The notes: a model not told the origin generated them from the letters alone. Counted from the first letter of the stretch, positions 48,659-56,960 are shown. The stretch: DNA of 64,000 bases from Pseudomonas fluorescens (GCF_000730425.1 NZ_CP008896.1:1426001-1490000), one strand, 5' to 3'. Numbers and translations are program-made.

Positions 48659-49438
48659 ATGACTCCGCTTCGATCACTCGTCGCCGCGCTGCTCCTGCCT
48701 TTGTGCGCCACCGCCGCCCAGGCCCAGGAATGGAAAGAAATCCGTTTCGGCGTGTTCCCCGAGTACCCACCCTTCGAGTCCGTGGCCGCCGATGGCAGCC
48801 TGCAGGGTTTCGACATTGAGCTGGGCAACGCCATCTGCGCCAAGCTTGAAGTCAAGTGCACCTGGGTCCATAACGAATTCGACGGCATGATCCCGGCGCT
48901 GCGTGCGCGCAAGTTCGACGCCATTATGTCCTCCATGGCCGTGACCCCGGCCCGGCAAAAACAGATCGACTTCAGTGACCGCCTGTTCCTGAGCCCCACC
49001 TCAGTCATCACCCGTAAAGGCGCCGGCTTCGGCGACACCCCGCAATCCCTCAAGGGCAAACAGGTCGGCGTGCTCCAGGGCTCGCTGCAGGAAGCCTATG
49101 CCCGTGCCCACCTGGCCAAGCTCGGTGCCCAGGTCAAGGCGTATCAGTCCCAGGACCAGAATTACGCCGACCTGCAAAACGGCCGCCTCGATGCGACGCT
49201 GACCGACAAGCTCGAAGCCCAGCTCAACTTCCTGTCCAAGCCTGAAGGCGCCGACTACCAGTCCGGCCCGGCCTTCAAAGACCCGACCCTGCCGCTGGAC
49301 ATTGCCATGGGCCTGCGCAAGAACGACCAGGAGTTGCTGGCGCTGATCAACAAGGGCATCGCGGCCATCCAGGCGGATGGCACTTACGCGCTGATCCAGA
49401 AGAAGTACTTCGGTGACGAAGATATCTATCACGAGTAA
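48659..49438 (+). CDS. Periplasmic substrate-binding protein of a polar amino acid ABC transporter
   Basis: This 259-aa protein (ATG at 48659 after AGGGAAA) has a signal peptide (core about 5-18, cleavage near AQA). It belongs to the lysine/arginine/ornithine-binding class: EIRFGVFPEYPPFES, GFDIELGNAIC, DGMIPALRARKFDAIMSSM and LDATLTDKLEAQLNF are hallmarks. It delivers the ligand to the two permease subunits encoded next. The citrulline/ornithine enzymes directly upstream suggest citrulline, ornithine or arginine as the ligand. The transporter may be AotJ-like. Confidence 0.9.
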   Translation: MTPLRSLVAALLLPLCATAAQAQEWKEIRFGVFPEYPPFESVAADGSLQGFDIELGNAICAKLEVKCTWVHNEFDGMIPALRARKFDAIMSSMAVTPARQKQIDFSDRLFLSPTSVITRKGAGFGDTPQSLKGKQVGVLQGSLQEAYARAHLAKLGAQVKAYQSQDQNYADLQNGRLDATLTDKLEAQLNFLSKPEGADYQSGPAFKDPTLPLDIAMGLRKNDQELLALINKGIAAIQADGTYALIQKKYFGDEDIYHE

Positions 49439-49540
49439 TCCCCCGCCCTATCTCCCGTAGGAGCCGGCTTGCCAACGATGACGATGCGATAAGCACCGCC
49501 ATTTGCAGCAGGTTCCTACCGGTTCTATCGAGACTTTCCC

Positions 49541-50242
49541 GTGAATGAACTCCTCAACCTGCAAGGCTTCGGCCCGCTGTTGGCCCAGGGTGCCTGGATG
49601 ACCATCAAGCTGGCGTTCCTCGCGCTGGTCCTGAGCCTGACCCTGGGCCTGATCGCCGCCGGTGCCAAGCTGTCCAGCCACAAGCTGTTGCGCATCCCGG
49701 CCACGCTCTACACCACCCTGATCCGCAGCGTGCCGGACCTGGTGCTGATCCTGCTGATCTTCTACAGCCTGCAACTGTGGCTCAATGACCTGACCGAGAG
49801 GCTCGGCTGGAGTTACTTTGAAATCGATCCATTCACCGCTGGTGTGATCACCCTGGGCTTTATCTACGGTGCGTATTTCACCGAGAACTTTCGCGGCGCC
49901 ATGCTCAGTGTGCCCGTGGGCCAGCTGGAAGCAGCAACGGCCTACGGCTTGAGCCGCTGGCAACGGTTTGTGCTGGTGATGTTCCCGCAATTGATGCGGT
50001 TTGCGTTGCCGGGGCTGGGCAATAACTGGCTGGTGCTGCTCAAGTCCACGGCGCTGGTGTCGATCATCGGCCTGGCAGACCTGGTCAAGGCCGCGCAGAA
50101 CGCCGGCAAGAGCACCCATGACCCGTTGTACTTCCTGATCCTCGCAGGCCTGGTGTACCTGGTGATCACCACCCTCTCCAACCGCATCTTCAAACGCCTG
50201 GAACGGCGCTACAACGTTGGCATCAAGGGGGTCGCGCAATGA
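49541..50242 (+). CDS. ABC transporter inner-membrane permease (HisQ/ArtQ type)
   Basis: This 233-aa protein of about five helices begins at the GTG at 49541. The EAA loop is visible in EAATAYGLSRWQRFVLVMFP. It starts NELLNLQGFGPLLAQGAWMT and is typical of HisQ-like permeases. Its end overlaps the next permease by 4 nt (ATGA), so the two subunits are translationally coupled and likely form a heterodimer. A single REP-like fragment lies between the binding protein gene and this one. Confidence 0.9.
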   Translation: MNELLNLQGFGPLLAQGAWMTIKLAFLALVLSLTLGLIAAGAKLSSHKLLRIPATLYTTLIRSVPDLVLILLIFYSLQLWLNDLTERLGWSYFEIDPFTAGVITLGFIYGAYFTENFRGAMLSVPVGQLEAATAYGLSRWQRFVLVMFPQLMRFALPGLGNNWLVLLKSTALVSIIGLADLVKAAQNAGKSTHDPLYFLILAGLVYLVITTLSNRIFKRLERRYNVGIKGVAQ

Positions 50243-50952
50243 TTGAACTGATCCAGCAATACGGCCTGGCGTACCTGTGGACCGATGGCTCGGGTTTCTC
50301 CGGGGTGGCCATGACCTTGTGGCTGTTTATCGTGTCGGTGGTCATCGGGTTTTTCCTGTCGATCCCGTTGGCCATTGCCCGCGTCAGCGAGCACTTCTGG
50401 CTACGTTGGCCGGTGGAGGTGTACACCTATCTGTTTCGCGGCACGCCCCTGTATATCCAGTTGCTGATTTGCTACACCGGCCTGTACAGCCTGGAAGTGG
50501 TGCAGGACAACGCCCTGCTCAATCAGTTTTTCCGCAATGCATTGAACTGCACCCTGCTGGCGTTTGTACTCAACACCTGTGCCTACACCGTGGAAATCTT
50601 CGCCGGGGCCATTCGCAATATTCCCCACGGTGAAATTGAAGCCGCACGGGCGTATGGCTTGCACGGCTGGCGGATGAACCTGTTCGTGGTGATCCCCGCT
50701 GCGCTGCGCCGCGCGTTGCCGGCCTACAGCAACGAAATGATCCTGATGCTGCACGCCACGTCCCTGGCGTTTACCGCAACCATCGCCGACATCCTCAAGG
50801 TGGCCCGCGATGCCAATGCCGAAACGTTCCTCACGTTCCAGGCCTTCGGCATTGCCGCGCTGCTGTACATGCTGCTGTCCTTTGCATTGGTAGGCCTGTT
50901 CCGACTGGCCGAACAACGCTGGATGCGCTTTCTTGTCCCGACCCGAGGCTAA
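50239..50952 (+). CDS. ABC transporter inner-membrane permease (HisM/ArtM type)
   Basis: The partner permease of 237 aa has about five helices. The EAA loop is EIEAARAYGLHGWRMNLFVV, followed by IPAALRRALPAYSNEMILML. It overlaps the upstream permease by 4 nt and precedes the ATPase gene by 3 nt. It is expected to form the transport channel for a basic or ureido amino acid. Confidence 0.9.
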   Translation: MIELIQQYGLAYLWTDGSGFSGVAMTLWLFIVSVVIGFFLSIPLAIARVSEHFWLRWPVEVYTYLFRGTPLYIQLLICYTGLYSLEVVQDNALLNQFFRNALNCTLLAFVLNTCAYTVEIFAGAIRNIPHGEIEAARAYGLHGWRMNLFVVIPAALRRALPAYSNEMILMLHATSLAFTATIADILKVARDANAETFLTFQAFGIAALLYMLLSFALVGLFRLAEQRWMRFLVPTRG

Positions 50953-50955
50953 CTT

Positions 50956-51798
50956 ATGAATCAGTCCGCACAGGCCCTGGCCGTTCATCCCACGCACATT
51001 GCCGCGCCACGCCCGAGCGTGGTGGCGGCCGGCGCCAACGTCAAGCTCAAGGTCGAAGACCTGCACAAAAGCTACGGCGAGCATGAAGTGCTCAAGGGGG
51101 TTTCACTCAACGCCAGCAAAGGCGATGTGATCAGCCTGATCGGCGCCAGCGGCTCCGGCAAGAGCACCCTGCTGCGCTGCATCAATTTCCTCGAACAGCC
51201 CGACGCCGGGGTGATCACCCTGGACGGCACCAGCATTGAAATGCGCCAGGGTCGCACAGGCGTCCAGGCCCCACACCAGGCGCAGCTGCAGAACCTGCGC
51301 ACGCGCCTGGCCATGGTGTTCCAGCACTTCAACCTGTGGAGCCACATGAGCGTGCTGGAAAACATCTGCATGGCGCCGCGCCGGGTGTTGGGCGTGAGTG
51401 CCGCCGAGGCGGAAAAACGTGCGCGGATGTACCTGGACAAAGTCGGCCTGCCGGGCCGGGTCGCCGATCAATACCCGGCGTTTCTTTCCGGTGGCCAGCA
51501 ACAGCGCGTGGCCATCGCCCGGGCCCTGGCCATGGAGCCGGAGATTATCCTGTTCGACGAACCGACCTCGGCACTGGATCCAGAGCTTGTAGGGGAAGTC
51601 CTAAAAGTCATACAGACGTTGGCCGAGGAAGGTCGTACCATGCTCATGGTCACCCACGAAATGGGCTTTGCCCGGCAAGTGTCCAGCCAGGTGCTGTTTC
51701 TGCACCAGGGCCGCGTCGAAGAACAAGGCAGTGCCGAGATCCTCGACCATCCCAACAGCGAACGCTTGCAACAATTTCTCTCCAACCGCTTGAAGTGA
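50956..51798 (+). CDS. ABC transporter ATPase, HisP/ArtP type
   Basis: This cytoplasmic ATPase energises the permease pair. In its 280 aa it has Walker A GASGSGKST, the ABC signature LSGGQQQRVAIARAL, Walker B IILFDEPTSALD and an H-loop MVTHEMGF. It has an N-terminal extension of about 30 residues compared with HisP. The upstream genes supply the binding protein and two permeases. Together they form a complete polar amino acid importer. Confidence 0.93.
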   Translation: MNQSAQALAVHPTHIAAPRPSVVAAGANVKLKVEDLHKSYGEHEVLKGVSLNASKGDVISLIGASGSGKSTLLRCINFLEQPDAGVITLDGTSIEMRQGRTGVQAPHQAQLQNLRTRLAMVFQHFNLWSHMSVLENICMAPRRVLGVSAAEAEKRARMYLDKVGLPGRVADQYPAFLSGGQQQRVAIARALAMEPEIILFDEPTSALDPELVGEVLKVIQTLAEEGRTMLMVTHEMGFARQVSSQVLFLHQGRVEEQGSAEILDHPNSERLQQFLSNRLK

Positions 51799-51812
51799 AC
51801 ACAGAATCGACC

Positions 51813-52310
51813 ATGGATACCAAGGCCAACGGACCCCATTCCTCCCCTGCGCTGGATCGCATTGATGAAGCCATCATCGATGTACTGCGCCATCAGGGGC
51901 GCATCACCTACGAGAAGCTGTCTTCGCTGGTGCACCTGACGCCCAGGCCCTGCCTGGAACGGGTGCGCAAGCTGGAACGGCGCGGGGTGATCCGCGGCTA
52001 CGGCGCGATCATCGATGTGCAGATGGTCTCGCCGGGGTTGTCGCTGCTGGTATTGGTGGCGTTGTCCAACCAGAGCGGGCGCTCGGCGCAAAAGGCCTTT
52101 GAAGCCTGCGTCAAGACCTGCCCGCAGGTGTTCGAGTGCCAATTGATCAGCGGCCCCTTCGACTACAGCCTGCGCATGCGCTGCCGGGACATGGAGCACT
52201 ACCGCGTGCTGACGGAAACCTGGTTGAACAACGATGAGCTGCACATCGACAAACTGGTGGCCCACCCGGAGCTGGCGGTGGTGAAAAACACGGCGACTGA
52301 GTTGGCCTGA
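51813..52310 (+). CDS. Lrp/AsnC-family transcriptional regulator
   Basis: This 165-aa protein (ATG at 51813) has an N-terminal HTH (ALDRIDEAIIDVLRHQGRIT) and a C-terminal effector-binding domain. It follows the ABC transporter by 14 nt, and is probably the local regulator of the ctlX-cyclodeaminase-transporter set, responding to ornithine, citrulline or arginine. This is inferred from position; the operator is not identified. A REP pair follows. Confidence 0.88.
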   Translation: MDTKANGPHSSPALDRIDEAIIDVLRHQGRITYEKLSSLVHLTPRPCLERVRKLERRGVIRGYGAIIDVQMVSPGLSLLVLVALSNQSGRSAQKAFEACVKTCPQVFECQLISGPFDYSLRMRCRDMEHYRVLTETWLNNDELHIDKLVAHPELAVVKNTATELA

Positions 52311-52337
52311 AACGCTCGGCCCAATACACAGAAGATC

Positions 52338-52432
52338 AAATGTGGGAGCGGGCTTGCTCGCGAATGTGGTGGGTCAGTGATGGATAGGTTGACTGATACG
52401 CCGCATTCGCGAGCAAGCCCGCTCCCACATTT
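52338..52432. repeat. REP inverted pair (TGTGGGAGCGGGCTTGCTCG family)
   Basis: Arms of nearly 30 nt flank a 35-nt loop; the right arm reaches the stop codon of the minus-strand TIGR03915-type gene. It separates the convergent Lrp and DNA-repair genes and may act as a terminator. Confidence 0.9.
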
Positions 52433-53264
52433 AACCGTGCCCGCTTGATATTCTCTTACCTCGTCGAGCCGCCACGAGGCTCGCCTGCCCGTCCCGCTGC
52501 TTGCCCGTGCGTGCCTCACTGATCAACCCCGGTATCAACTTACCCTCCGGCAAGTTCTTCCAGAACCGGCTCGGCAGGTGCCCTTTCATGACCTTGGGAT
52601 TGAGCCGCGCCGGGTTGAAGATATGGCTGTAATAGGTCAGCCACATGGCACTGTGCGGATCCTCGACATTCTGCGCCAACTGCTGCCATTGCTCCGGGCA
52701 CTGGCGCTGATGGATCAACTGCTCACCGTCGTAATACACCCCATCCAGGGGCGTGGCGATCATCCAGCGATGCCGGCCCATGCGCCCGATAAAGTGCTGG
52801 CTGGCACTGTGCAGGATGTCATGGGCCGGCTCGTGCCACGCCACATACTCCGGCAGTTGCGGGCCTGCCGCCGCCGGCAGCGCGATAAAGCGTACAAACG
52901 CATGCAGGTGATGAGCTTCGCGCCGTACCTGCTTGATCCGCCGCTGCAACTCGCTGCCCAACTGGTCGCCTGCCATCATCGCCGTGCGGTCGCCATGGCT
53001 GACACGCCACAGCACTTCATACAGCAGGCTCCAGCGTTGCTCGCCGTGGTAGCAGGCAGCACTTTCCAGCAGCGCCAGCAGGGACTTGGGAATGCGCGCC
53101 TGGAACGGACCGTTGGACGCCGGGTAGTGCTCATCGGTGGCGAACAGATCCGCCACTTCCACTTCGCCCCAACTGACATGGCTGGGGTCGATCTGATGGC
53201 TGAGCAGCCAGCGCGCCTGCTCGCGCCAGGTACTGAACAGGTTGTCGCATTCCAGGCTGATCAT
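52431..53264 (-). CDS. TIGR03915-type putative DNA metabolism protein (DUF4130)
   Basis: This protein of about 277 aa starts at the ATG at 53264, overlapping the stop of the radical SAM gene by 4 nt. It has the family features EHYPASNGPFQARIPK, a central MAGDQLGSELQRRIKQVRREAH segment, HDILHSASQHFIGRMG and the C-terminal NPARLNPKVMKGHLPSRFWK. The family is a conserved partner of a radical SAM protein and is annotated as DNA repair or modification related, but its reaction is not established. Its C-terminal Arg/Lys-rich tail could bind nucleic acid. The REP repeat directly follows its stop. Confidence 0.85.
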   Translation of the reverse strand: MISLECDNLFSTWREQARWLLSHQIDPSHVSWGEVEVADLFATDEHYPASNGPFQARIPKSLLALLESAACYHGEQRWSLLYEVLWRVSHGDRTAMMAGDQLGSELQRRIKQVRREAHHLHAFVRFIALPAAAGPQLPEYVAWHEPAHDILHSASQHFIGRMGRHRWMIATPLDGVYYDGEQLIHQRQCPEQWQQLAQNVEDPHSAMWLTYYSHIFNPARLNPKVMKGHLPSRFWKNLPEGKLIPGLISEARTGKQRDGQASLVAARRGKRISSGHG

Positions 53265-54481
53265 CCCCACAACCCCATCTGTTGCGGTTGCGGGCGATCA
53301 CGCAGTTGTTCGCGCAGCAGCACGCTGGTGCTTTCCGCCTGCTGGGGGTGGTAGTCGCTGGTGATGAAAAACGGCTTGGCCTTGGCCAACACGCAACGCA
53401 TGCGCGCCAGGTCTTCAAAACGGATCTTGCGCTGCCGGCGCAGTTCCACCAGGCGCTCGGTGGTGCGCAGGCCAATCCCCGGGATCCGTGCGATCAACGT
53501 CGCCTCGGCGCGGTTCAGGTCCAGCGGGAACACCTCGCGATGTTCCAGGGCCCAGGCCAGCTTGGGATCGATATCCAGCGCCAGATCCCCCGGCCCCGCG
53601 AACAATTCATTGGCGCGGAACCCATAGCTGCGCAGCAGGAAATCAGCCTGGTACAACCGGTGCTCGCGCATCAGCGGCGGTGCCGCCAGGGGCACGCTTT
53701 TCGGGCTGTTGGGAATCGGGCTGAACGCCGAGTAATACACCCGGCGCAACTTGAAGTTGCCATACAACGCTTCGGCACCGTGGAGGATGGTGCTGTCATC
53801 CGTGTCATCGGCACCGACGATCATCTGCGTGCTTTGTCCCGCCGGCGCAAAACGCGGTGAACGGGGCTCGTTGAGCACGGTTTGCTCGCCGGTGAAGATC
53901 GTCTGCATCGCCTGCTTGATCGAACCGATCTGCTTCTGTGGCGCGAGGGTCTGCAGGCTCTTGTCGGTGGGCAGTTCAATGTTCACGCTCAAGCGATCGG
54001 CATAACGCCCGGCCTCGGCAATCAACGCGGGGTCGGCTTCGGGAATGGTCTTGAGGTGGATGTAACCGCGAAAGTCATGCTCCTCGCGCAACAACTTGGC
54101 GACCCGCACCAGTTGCTCCATGGTGTAGTCCGCCGAACGGATGATCCCCGAACTGAGAAACAGCCCGCTGACGCAATTACGCCGGTAGAAGTCCAGGGTC
54201 AGGCTCACCACCTCCTCCGGGCTGAACCGTGCACGGGGCACATCGCTGGAGCGGCGGTTGACGCAGTATTGGCAGTCGTAGAGGCAGAAATTGGTCAGCA
54301 ACACCTTGAGCAACGACACACAGCGCCCATCGGGTGTGTAGCTGTGGCAGATGCCCATGCCATCGCTCGACCCCAGCCCGGCCTTGCCCTCGGAACTGCG
54401 CTTGGGCGCCCCGCTGCTGGCGCAGGAGGCGTCGTACTTGGCCGCGTCGGCGAGGATGCTGAGTTTTTCTATCAACTGCAT
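53261..54481 (-). CDS. Putative DNA modification/repair radical SAM protein (TIGR03916-type)
   Basis: This 406-aa protein has the radical SAM Cys triad CxxxCxxC at Cys66, Cys70 and Cys73 (FCLYDCQYCV), with upstream Cys20, Cys45 and Cys54. The C-terminal third carries a helix-hairpin-helix-like stretch (RIPGIGLRTTERLVELRRQR, about 340-360), a common non-specific DNA-binding module. Annotated relatives are described as putative DNA modification/repair proteins; the substrate is unknown. The start ATG at 54481 lies close behind a perfect LexA box. It overlaps the next gene by 4 nt. SOS control and the HhH motif argue for a DNA damage role. Confidence 0.88.
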   Translation of the reverse strand: MQLIEKLSILADAAKYDASCASSGAPKRSSEGKAGLGSSDGMGICHSYTPDGRCVSLLKVLLTNFCLYDCQYCVNRRSSDVPRARFSPEEVVSLTLDFYRRNCVSGLFLSSGIIRSADYTMEQLVRVAKLLREEHDFRGYIHLKTIPEADPALIAEAGRYADRLSVNIELPTDKSLQTLAPQKQIGSIKQAMQTIFTGEQTVLNEPRSPRFAPAGQSTQMIVGADDTDDSTILHGAEALYGNFKLRRVYYSAFSPIPNSPKSVPLAAPPLMREHRLYQADFLLRSYGFRANELFAGPGDLALDIDPKLAWALEHREVFPLDLNRAEATLIARIPGIGLRTTERLVELRRQRKIRFEDLARMRCVLAKAKPFFITSDYHPQQAESTSVLLREQLRDRPQPQQMGLWG

Positions 54482-54495
54482 GGCGGGCTACCGAA

Positions 54496-54515
54496 TACTG
54501 TATTTTTACACAGTA
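54496..54515. promoter_or_regulatory. LexA (SOS) box upstream of the radical SAM operon
   Basis: TACTGTATTTTTACACAGTA contains CTG-N10-CAG and is very close to the SOS consensus TACTGTATATATATACAGTA. It ends about 15 nt upstream of the radical SAM gene ATG, a position that would block transcription when bound. Confidence 0.9.
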
Positions 54516-54570
54516 CCAGTAGCTTCGCGTGCTATTCAAGGAGATACGGGCCAACGGTCAAACAAATCTT

Positions 54571-54654
54571 TGTAGGAGCCGGCTTGCCGGCGACCAGGCC
54601 CCCAAGACTTGCAGCGAACGTGGGGGCGTCATCGCCGGCAAGCCGGCGCCTACA
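54571..54654. repeat. REP inverted pair
   Basis: GTAGGAGCCGGCTTGCCGGCG and its inverse flank a middle with an inner CCCCCAAG/CGTGGGGG pair. It lies between the FKBP gene and the SOS-regulated operon. Confidence 0.88.
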
Positions 54655-54667
54655 GTTGCTCAGGCCT

Positions 54668-55012
54668 TCAATCGTCGCGCGTCAGCACTTCCAGCAACTC
54701 AATCTCGAAATGCAGATTGCTATGGGGCTGGATATGCGCGCCCATTGCCCGCTCGCCATAGGCCAGATGGGCCGGCACATACAGCTTGCGCACCCCACCG
54801 ACCTGCATCCCCATCAAGCCCTGGTCCCACCCCTTGATCACCCGCCCGGTGCCAATCACACACTGGAATGGCTTGCCCCGTTCCCAGGACGAATCAAACA
54901 CCGTGCCGTCTTCCAGGGTGCCGGTGTACTGGGTGGTGATCAGCGCCCCCTTGACCACGGTTTTGCCGTCGCCTTGGCGGATGTCGGTGATTTGCAGTTC
55001 GTCATTGCGCAT
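54668..55012 (-). CDS. FKBP-type peptidyl-prolyl isomerase
   Basis: This is a small cytoplasmic FKBP of 114 aa from the ATG at 55012 (MRNDELQITDIRQGDG). Conserved FKBP features are YTGTLEDGTVFDSS, the FQCVIGTGRVIKGWDQGLMG loop region, RKLYVPAHLAYGERAMG and FEIELLEV. It lacks a signal peptide or dimerisation domain. It should accelerate proline isomerisation in folding proteins. It is monocistronic. Start choice is by similarity; the longer frame adds seven residues. Confidence 0.92.
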   Translation of the reverse strand: MRNDELQITDIRQGDGKTVVKGALITTQYTGTLEDGTVFDSSWERGKPFQCVIGTGRVIKGWDQGLMGMQVGGVRKLYVPAHLAYGERAMGAHIQPHSNLHFEIELLEVLTRDD

Positions 55013-55091
55013 GGGGGATCTCGTAAGGGTCAACAGGCTCGGGTTTTCCCAGAATCATTGCGCTTTGGCAAGCGTAGCCATAGCCCAACCC

Positions 55092-55712
55092 TCACAACCA
55101 CCGCCAGAACCGTCCCCAGAGCCCCCGCTCCAGGTCCGCCTTGCACCCCGCATACTGGCGCGCATACAGATCGGAACGGGCCTTGACCTTGCCGGCAACC
55201 GGCAACAGCCACGCTTTGCTGGCATAGGTGCGGTTACGGTAGCCGCCCCAACCTTCGTGGTAGTTCAGGTACTGGCCGTAGGCATCGTATTTGTACACGC
55301 CGTTGATGGTGGCGGTCTTGTCCATGTACCAGCCGACAAAGTCGATGGCATCGTCGAAGTCCTGGCGGCTGGCCCAGTTGCGGCCGGTGCTTTTCTGGTA
55401 GTCGCCCCACACTTCATCCTTGGCCTGGGCGTAGCCGGCAGCGGTGCTGACGCGGCCCCAGGGGATGATCCACAACAGGTATTTGCGTGGGGTCTTGGCG
55501 TTCTGCCGGAAGCCCGATTCCTGATACATGATGGCGAACGGCACCTGGATCGGCACACCCCAGCGCTTCTGGGTGACTTTGGCCGCGTCGTACCAGTCGT
55601 CCTTTTCGCGGAAGATACCGCAGATGTCGTCAGGGGTACGTGGCGGTGAGGTACCGCACGCCGCCAGCAGGGTGGTGAGGAGCAGGAGGGCTGTGGTTTT
55701 TACCGGAGTCAA
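55092..55712 (-). CDS. Lipoprotein with transglycosylase SLT-like domain
   Basis: This 206-aa protein starts at a TTG (55712) after AAAGG, with a signal peptide and lipobox LLAAC (Cys19). The lysozyme-like fold is suggested by FAIMYQESGF (candidate catalytic Glu65) and by GYAQAKDEVWGDYQ and FVGWYMDKT. Related lipoproteins are annotated as lytic transglycosylase-like cell-wall proteins. An extremely strong inverted repeat sits just upstream of the start. The role is putative cell-wall turnover. Confidence 0.75.
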   Translation of the reverse strand: MTPVKTTALLLLTTLLAACGTSPPRTPDDICGIFREKDDWYDAAKVTQKRWGVPIQVPFAIMYQESGFRQNAKTPRKYLLWIIPWGRVSTAAGYAQAKDEVWGDYQKSTGRNWASRQDFDDAIDFVGWYMDKTATINGVYKYDAYGQYLNYHEGWGGYRNRTYASKAWLLPVAGKVKARSDLYARQYAGCKADLERGLWGRFWRWL

Positions 55713-55724
55713 AAGCGTACCTTT

Positions 55725-55764
55725 GCGTGAGCGCGTAAAAAACCGACAGTTTACGCGCTCACGC
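55725..55764. repeat. Perfect 15-bp inverted repeat next to the lipoprotein start
   Basis: GCGTGAGCGCGTAAA (55725-55739) and its exact complement (55750-55764) flank a 10-nt loop. It begins 12 nt upstream of the TTG start of the SLT-like gene. No T-tract follows on either strand, so it is not a standard terminator. Confidence 0.75.
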
Positions 55765-55798
55765 CAGGTAGTGCGGTCAAGACATCAATGGGCGTTGA

Positions 55799-56767
55799 TC
55801 AAGCCAAAGGTACTTTGCGAGTCGAAATGGCCAACCGACCGATGCCAAAACTCAATGCTGCACCCAATATCAACATCAACAAGGTGCTCCACGCCGCGCG
55901 GGACAGTTGCTTGGCCGCCACTTCGCCAGCCTCACGGGCCTTTTGTTCGGCCTGGGCCTTCAGTTCTTCGACCTTCTGCACGGCCTGCTGATAAGCCTGG
56001 GCATAGTTCTCGACGATCTGGCTGGCCTCGGCCTGGCTCTTGCCGGTGCGGGCTGCAACGATGTTGACCAGTGCTTCTTTGTCTGCCGCATTCAGCGCAG
56101 GCTCACCGGAAGCCTTGACGCGCTCGAACCATTGCTTGAGTTCGGTCGCGGCCTGGGCCGGGTTGGTGGCGGCATCAGTGGCCGCTTGCTGACCGTCTGC
56201 CGCGGCCTGGTCAGCTTTTTGCTCGACCTTGGCCGGATCCAGCTCAGCCTTGCCGCTTTGCTTGAGCAGGGTGTCGAGTTCGCCCTGCAGGCTGTTCCAG
56301 TCCAGGCTGACGCCCTTCTCGTTCAACTGCTGCTTGACACTGTCGCTGATGCCAGGGGCCACGGTGGCAATTGCGCTACCGGCCGCCGACAGGCCTTTGC
56401 CCACCACATTGCCTGCGGCGCCGACCACACTGGTGGCCAATGCCGCCAGCAGCCAGGTGGTGAGCAAGGTGGTGATGGTCCAGCTCAGGACCCCATGCAG
56501 GCCGCCGCGATCCGGGGCGGTGCGCCCGGCAACAAAAGCGCCCACGCCGATTGCCAGCAGTGTGGACACAAACAGCCAGATCCCAGCACCGGTGCCAAAA
56601 CCATTCAGCGGGTTGCCAGCCGTCATGGGGTCGACTGCACTGGCGCCGATGGCGGTGCCCAATACGCTCAGCACCAGGTAGGTCACCAGGGCAATTGCAC
56701 TACCGGCCAGCACCGAGCCCCAGGACACACGAAAGGGCGAGCGGTTGGTTTCATAGAGGGTGGTCAT
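55799..56767 (-). CDS. Putative membrane protein with long central coiled coil
   Basis: This protein of about 322 aa starts at the ATG at 56767 after AAGGAA. It has two or three hydrophobic segments near the N-terminus (about 15-120, with SWGSVLAGSAIALVTYLVLS), a Gln/Ala/Lys-rich helical central region (about 135-285) and a last membrane segment near the C-terminus. I do not recognise a family; it is described as a membrane protein of unknown function. It is divergent from the PAS-LuxR regulator and shares a palindromic site and promoter region with it. Confidence 0.75.
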   Translation of the reverse strand: MTTLYETNRSPFRVSWGSVLAGSAIALVTYLVLSVLGTAIGASAVDPMTAGNPLNGFGTGAGIWLFVSTLLAIGVGAFVAGRTAPDRGGLHGVLSWTITTLLTTWLLAALATSVVGAAGNVVGKGLSAAGSAIATVAPGISDSVKQQLNEKGVSLDWNSLQGELDTLLKQSGKAELDPAKVEQKADQAAADGQQAATDAATNPAQAATELKQWFERVKASGEPALNAADKEALVNIVAARTGKSQAEASQIVENYAQAYQQAVQKVEELKAQAEQKAREAGEVAAKQLSRAAWSTLLMLILGAALSFGIGRLAISTRKVPLA

Positions 56768-56835
56768 GATCGTTCCTTGGACAAATGAGTAGGCCATCAG
56801 TGTGTCCAGACCGACAGCCGCGGTCTCGGCACAAT

Positions 56836-56856
56836 TGCACTAGACCCACTGGTGCA
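56836..56856. promoter_or_regulatory. Palindromic TGCACTAG-type site, copy A
   Basis: A 21-bp site starts TGCACTAG and ends GGTGCA and is followed by TTCGC. It matches a second copy at 58467-58487 at 16 of 21 positions. Half sites TGCACT/AGTGCA form a dyad. It lies in the promoter region between the coiled-coil membrane gene and the PAS-LuxR gene, 105 bp from the regulator start. Confidence 0.6.
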
Positions 56857-56910
56857 TTCGCACCCGGACAGGGTAATTGGCACTGCACTATGCTGAGACC
56901 GGGTTGTCGT

Positions 56911-56940
56911 ACCCCTGTAGGAGCCGGCTCCTACAGGGGT
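56911..56940. repeat. 30-bp perfect palindrome derived from a REP
   Basis: The sequence is a perfect inverted repeat around GGAGCC|GGCTCC, flanked by CCCCTGTA and TACAGGGG. It looks like two REP arms fused without the loop. It sits 20 nt upstream of the PAS-LuxR ATG. Confidence 0.85.
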
Positions 56941-56960
56941 AAACACATTTTGGAGAAACC

